From: Deltaproteobacteria bacterium
Lineage (GTDB): Bacteria > Desulfobacterota > Desulfomonilia > UBA1062
Reading direction: 5' to 3'
Assembly: GCA_018434685.1 (NCBI GenBank)
Contig: JAHDOV010000004.1
Location: 474,808-538,807, forward strand
Length of the DNA stretch: 64,000 nucleotides
The notes beneath the pieces were generated by a model, which had not been told where the DNA came from, made no database searches, and saw only the letters and a program-made list of their open reading frames with translations. The first letter of the stretch is position 1. Every line of letters starts with the position of its first letter. Shown here piece by piece: positions 62,081 through 64,000 of the stretch. A program made the position numbers and the translations under genes.

Positions 62081-62520
62081 TTGTAGTCGATATTCAGGAT
62101 CTTCAGGATGTCTTCGCGGTGGACGATGACCTCGTGGGGGACTGGGCTCAGCAGGCGCTCACGCTGCTCGGCCTGGAGAATGCCGAGCTCTCGGTGGTGC
62201 TGACCGACAATGCCCACATCCGGGAATTGAACCGGACCTATCTTGACCGCGATCACCCCACCAATGTGATCTCTTTTTCCCAGCAGGAGGGTGGTGGCCC
62301 TGAGGGCGAGCATCTCGGCGATATCGTCATTTCCGTCGAGCGGGCGCAGGAAGAGGCAGCGGATTCCGGCATGGAAACGATGGAGCGCCTCATGCAGCTC
62401 CTGGTTCACGGTATCTGCCACCTGACCGGCTACAACCATGAAGGGGTCTCCCCGGAAGAGGCCCTGGAGATGGAAGAGGCCGAAAAGCATATTCTAGCGC
62501 ATCTCCAGGGTGCCGGGTAG
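62077..62520 (+). CDS. ybeY: Endoribonuclease YbeY
   Basis: A 147-residue single-strand endonuclease for 16S rRNA 3' processing and ribosome quality control. The zinc motif reads HGICHLTGYNH near residue 110; the usual Asp before the last His is Asn here, but the three metal His are kept. The DHPTNVISF motif near residue 63 is intact. In many relatives an HD-domain or diacylglycerol kinase gene follows; here the operon ends and the gap before the tRNA genes follows. Confidence 0.94.
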   Translation: MIVVDIQDLQDVFAVDDDLVGDWAQQALTLLGLENAELSVVLTDNAHIRELNRTYLDRDHPTNVISFSQQEGGGPEGEHLGDIVISVERAQEEAADSGMETMERLMQLLVHGICHLTGYNHEGVSPEEALEMEEAEKHILAHLQGAG

Positions 62521-62540
62521 GGACCAGGCAGGACAATCTG

Positions 62541-62630
62541 CTGCGGGAATCCGGTGAAAATCCCGCGCCATGTTCGGTTATACCCATGGTGATCTCCCTG
62601 CCGCAAAGGCGATGATGAAGACTCACCCGC
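62541..62630 (+). promoter_or_regulatory. Cobalamin-riboswitch-like core, probably degenerate
   Basis: GGGAATCCGGTGAAAATCC (62545-62563) matches the conserved cobalamin-riboswitch core, and GAAGACTCACC about 70 bases later loosely resembles the B12 box. The central CCCGCxACTGT element and proper spacing are missing, and no cobalamin gene follows. It may be a relic or coincidence. Confidence 0.25.
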
Positions 62631-62786
62631 GGAATAGTTCCTGATAACCCCTCATTGAGCGGGATCCCCCTGTCGGGCCGTCAGCTGACAAAAAAATATA
62701 TTCACGGCGCTAATATTGACGGAAAAGTGCAGTTTAATGAATTATTATAAATGGTTATACTATCAAAGGCAGAGTATAAAAAGTTC

Positions 62787-62815
62787 TTGCCATGCCCAAG
62801 ACCCTTTGCTATAAG
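62787..62815 (+). promoter_or_regulatory. Promoter of the five-tRNA array
   Basis: TTGCCA (62787-62792) and TATAAG (62810-62815) are spaced by 17 bases, with the first tRNA base 9 bases after the -10. Confidence 0.6.
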
Positions 62816-62824
62816 GCTGACCTA

Positions 62825-62905
<81 letters not shown>

Positions 62906-62917
62906 CAGGTTGGTTGG

Positions 62918-62994
<77 letters not shown>

Positions 62995-63002
62995 GGATAT
63001 AT

Positions 63003-63079
63003 GGTGAGTGTAGCTCAGATGGTAGAGCACAGGATTGTGGCTCCTGTGGTCGTGGGTTCGATCCCCATCACTCACCCCA
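63003..63079 (+). tRNA. tRNA-His (GTG)
   Basis: A 77-base gene with anticodon GTG. The extra 5' G at 63003 faces C at 63076, the G(-1):C73 identity pair of bacterial tRNA-His. CCA is encoded. Confidence 0.95.
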
Positions 63080-63092
63080 AACGCAAGGACGT

Positions 63093-63169
63093 GCGCCCGT
63101 AGCTCAGTTGGATAGAGCGTCGGACTTCGAATCCGCAGGTCGGGCGTTCGAGTCGCCCCGGGCGTACCA
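63093..63169 (+). tRNA. tRNA-Arg (TCG)
   Basis: A 77-base cloverleaf with loop CTTCGAA (anticodon TCG), acceptor GCGCCCG/CGGGCGT and encoded CCA. The first anticodon-stem pair appears to be a T-C mismatch. Confidence 0.92.
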
Positions 63170-63179
63170 AGAAAGATAT

Positions 63180-63255
63180 GGGCCATTAGCTCAACTGGTA
63201 GAGCAACTGACTCTTAATCAGTAGGTCCCTGGTTCGAGCCCAGGATGGCCCACCA
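63180..63255 (+). tRNA. tRNA-Lys (CTT)
   Basis: A 76-base cloverleaf with loop CTCTTAA (anticodon CTT), perfect acceptor GGGCCAT/ATGGCCC and encoded CCA. It is the last gene of the array. Confidence 0.95.
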
Positions 63256-63258
63256 CTC

Positions 63259-63297
63259 AAGCCAAGGTCGAAAGACCTTGGCTTTTTCTTTTTCTTT
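63259..63297 (+). terminator. Intrinsic terminator of the tRNA array
   Basis: A perfect 11-bp stem with a GAAA tetraloop (63259-63284) is followed by a T-rich tail. It begins 4 bases after the last tRNA. Confidence 0.93.
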
Positions 63298-63384
63298 CAA
63301 GTCCTCCGTGAATAGCTATTGACAACTCCAGGCCGGGATGCCAGATGAATTCAGGAAGTATTTGTTCATTTGTTCAGGTGGTGC

Positions 63385-63966
63385 ATGGCCAGAGAAGACA
63401 AGTTGCCCAGGATCTATGAAACCGCGTTGCGGGTCTTTGCCAGATACGGCTACAAGAGGACCCGGGTTGAGGACATCGCCGATGAACTCGGCATGACCAA
63501 GGGAAATATCTACCTGTACGCGGATAACAAGAGAGACCTCTATGAAAAGGCGGTGGCTCATGGACTGACGCGGTGGCAGGCCATGGTGGGCAAGGCCGTT
63601 GCAAGGCTCGATGACCCCATCGAGCAGTTTATGGTCATGTGCAAGAAGAGCTATGTCTACCTGTCGCGCGATGTGTCGCTCAGGACCGTGCTGATCAACG
63701 ATCCGTCGATCTTTCCGCTGTCCCGCCGGGAGGACCCTTTTTCCGAGATCAACCGTGCCTCCATGGATCTGCTCCGGAATGTTCTCTCACGGGGGGTCGA
63801 GGAAGGAAAGTTTCGTGCAGTGGATGTGGATCACCTTACCGAGCTGCTCTTCTCCATCTATGTCATGTTCATCATCAAGACCTATGTCAAATCAGAGGGG
63901 AAATCGTCGCAGAAGATGTTTGAACAGGGTATTGACGTTGTGCTCCACGGTCTCCTGAAGACATAA
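63385..63966 (+). CDS. TetR-family transcriptional regulator
   Basis: A 193-residue repressor-type protein. The N-terminal helix-turn-helix (about 10-55) reads VEDIADELGMTKGNIYLYA with the family's KRDLYEKAV helix. The C-terminal ligand/dimer domain is not diagnostic. The ATG at 63385 has AGGTGG 5 bases upstream. A TTGACA at 63319-63324 and a doubled TTTGTTCA just before the gene may form its promoter and an operator. Its target gene is probably beyond the right edge of the window or is itself. Confidence 0.9.
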   Translation: MAREDKLPRIYETALRVFARYGYKRTRVEDIADELGMTKGNIYLYADNKRDLYEKAVAHGLTRWQAMVGKAVARLDDPIEQFMVMCKKSYVYLSRDVSLRTVLINDPSIFPLSRREDPFSEINRASMDLLRNVLSRGVEEGKFRAVDVDHLTELLFSIYVMFIIKTYVKSEGKSSQKMFEQGIDVVLHGLLKT

Positions 63967-64000
63967 CCCCGGTTCAGCGCCCTCACGCCTGTCCCCGCCT

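Larger units (their letters stand above)
62521..62824 (+). other. Gene-free stretch between ybeY and the tRNA array
   Basis: It contains the riboswitch-like segment 62541-62630, a perfect 10-bp palindrome at 62680-62689 and the tRNA promoter 62787-62815. I see no gene and no clear terminator for ybeY. Confidence 0.55.

Overview
The window looks like a chromosomal segment of a moderately GC-rich, strictly anaerobic Gram-negative bacterium, most plausibly a Desulfobacterota (former Deltaproteobacteria) lineage. The Gram-negative reading rests on LolA, an MlaD-type MCE protein, several lipoproteins and MltB-type lytic transglycosylase. The anaerobic reading rests on the FprA/high-molecular-weight-rubredoxin pair, two rubrerythrin-class proteins next to a ferritin, and an aldehyde:ferredoxin oxidoreductase. 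Three sigma-54 or hybrid signalling modules and RNase J also fit that group. The taxonomic placement is inference from gene content only.

Layout. 1-4.5 kb (+): ferritin, rubrerythrin-like protein, FprA, flavin-reductase/rubredoxin fusion, a TIGR02757-type protein and rubrerythrin, together an oxygen/NO/peroxide defence and iron-storage block. 4.7-19.6 kb (-): a long, tightly packed block of envelope and housekeeping genes. In transcription order these are a zinc-ribbon/PlsC acyltransferase, RNase J, UppP, FtsK, LolA, a sirtuin, an AroE-like dehydrogenase, a small Cys-rich protein, def, fmt, rpe, a TPR lipoprotein, MlaD, a FPLY/LWPIF repeat protein and a 44-aa protein. Many of these overlap by 4 bases. 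19.8-23.4 kb: an orphan flagellar-rod-like protein diverging from a kinase/lipoprotein/sigma-54-regulator triad resembling GlrK-QseG-GlrR.

23.6-32.8 kb (-): a PotDABC-type ABC importer, a class I amidotransferase, a glycerophosphodiester phosphodiesterase with an unusually clear promoter, a tungsten-type aldehyde oxidoreductase and an iron alcohol dehydrogenase. 33-42.8 kb (-): a hybrid kinase, a second kinase/exported-protein/sigma-54-regulator triad, a UDP-sugar pyrophosphorylase and RarA. 42.8-43.2 kb (+): a candidate small RNA with a strong terminator, then an initiator tRNA. 43.7-50.9 kb (-): carB, gap with a GAF-protein partner, an M48 protease and another rubrerythrin-like protein.

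51-57.1 kb (-): an isoprenoid block (ispA, dxs, tlyA, and an IspH fused to a membrane domain that resembles the UbiA fold) headed by a lytic transglycosylase. 57.4-64 kb: a lone biotin carboxylase (+); an AIR-synthase-like protein, FolE2 and QueD (-); phoH-ybeY (+); five tRNA genes with one shared terminator; and a TetR regulator (+).

The items most worth following up are the IspH-membrane fusion, the two kinase/exported-protein/regulator triads, the FPLY/LWPIF repeat protein next to MlaD, the AroE-like protein that lacks the shikimate-binding serines, and the RNA candidate at 42.83-42.95 kb.
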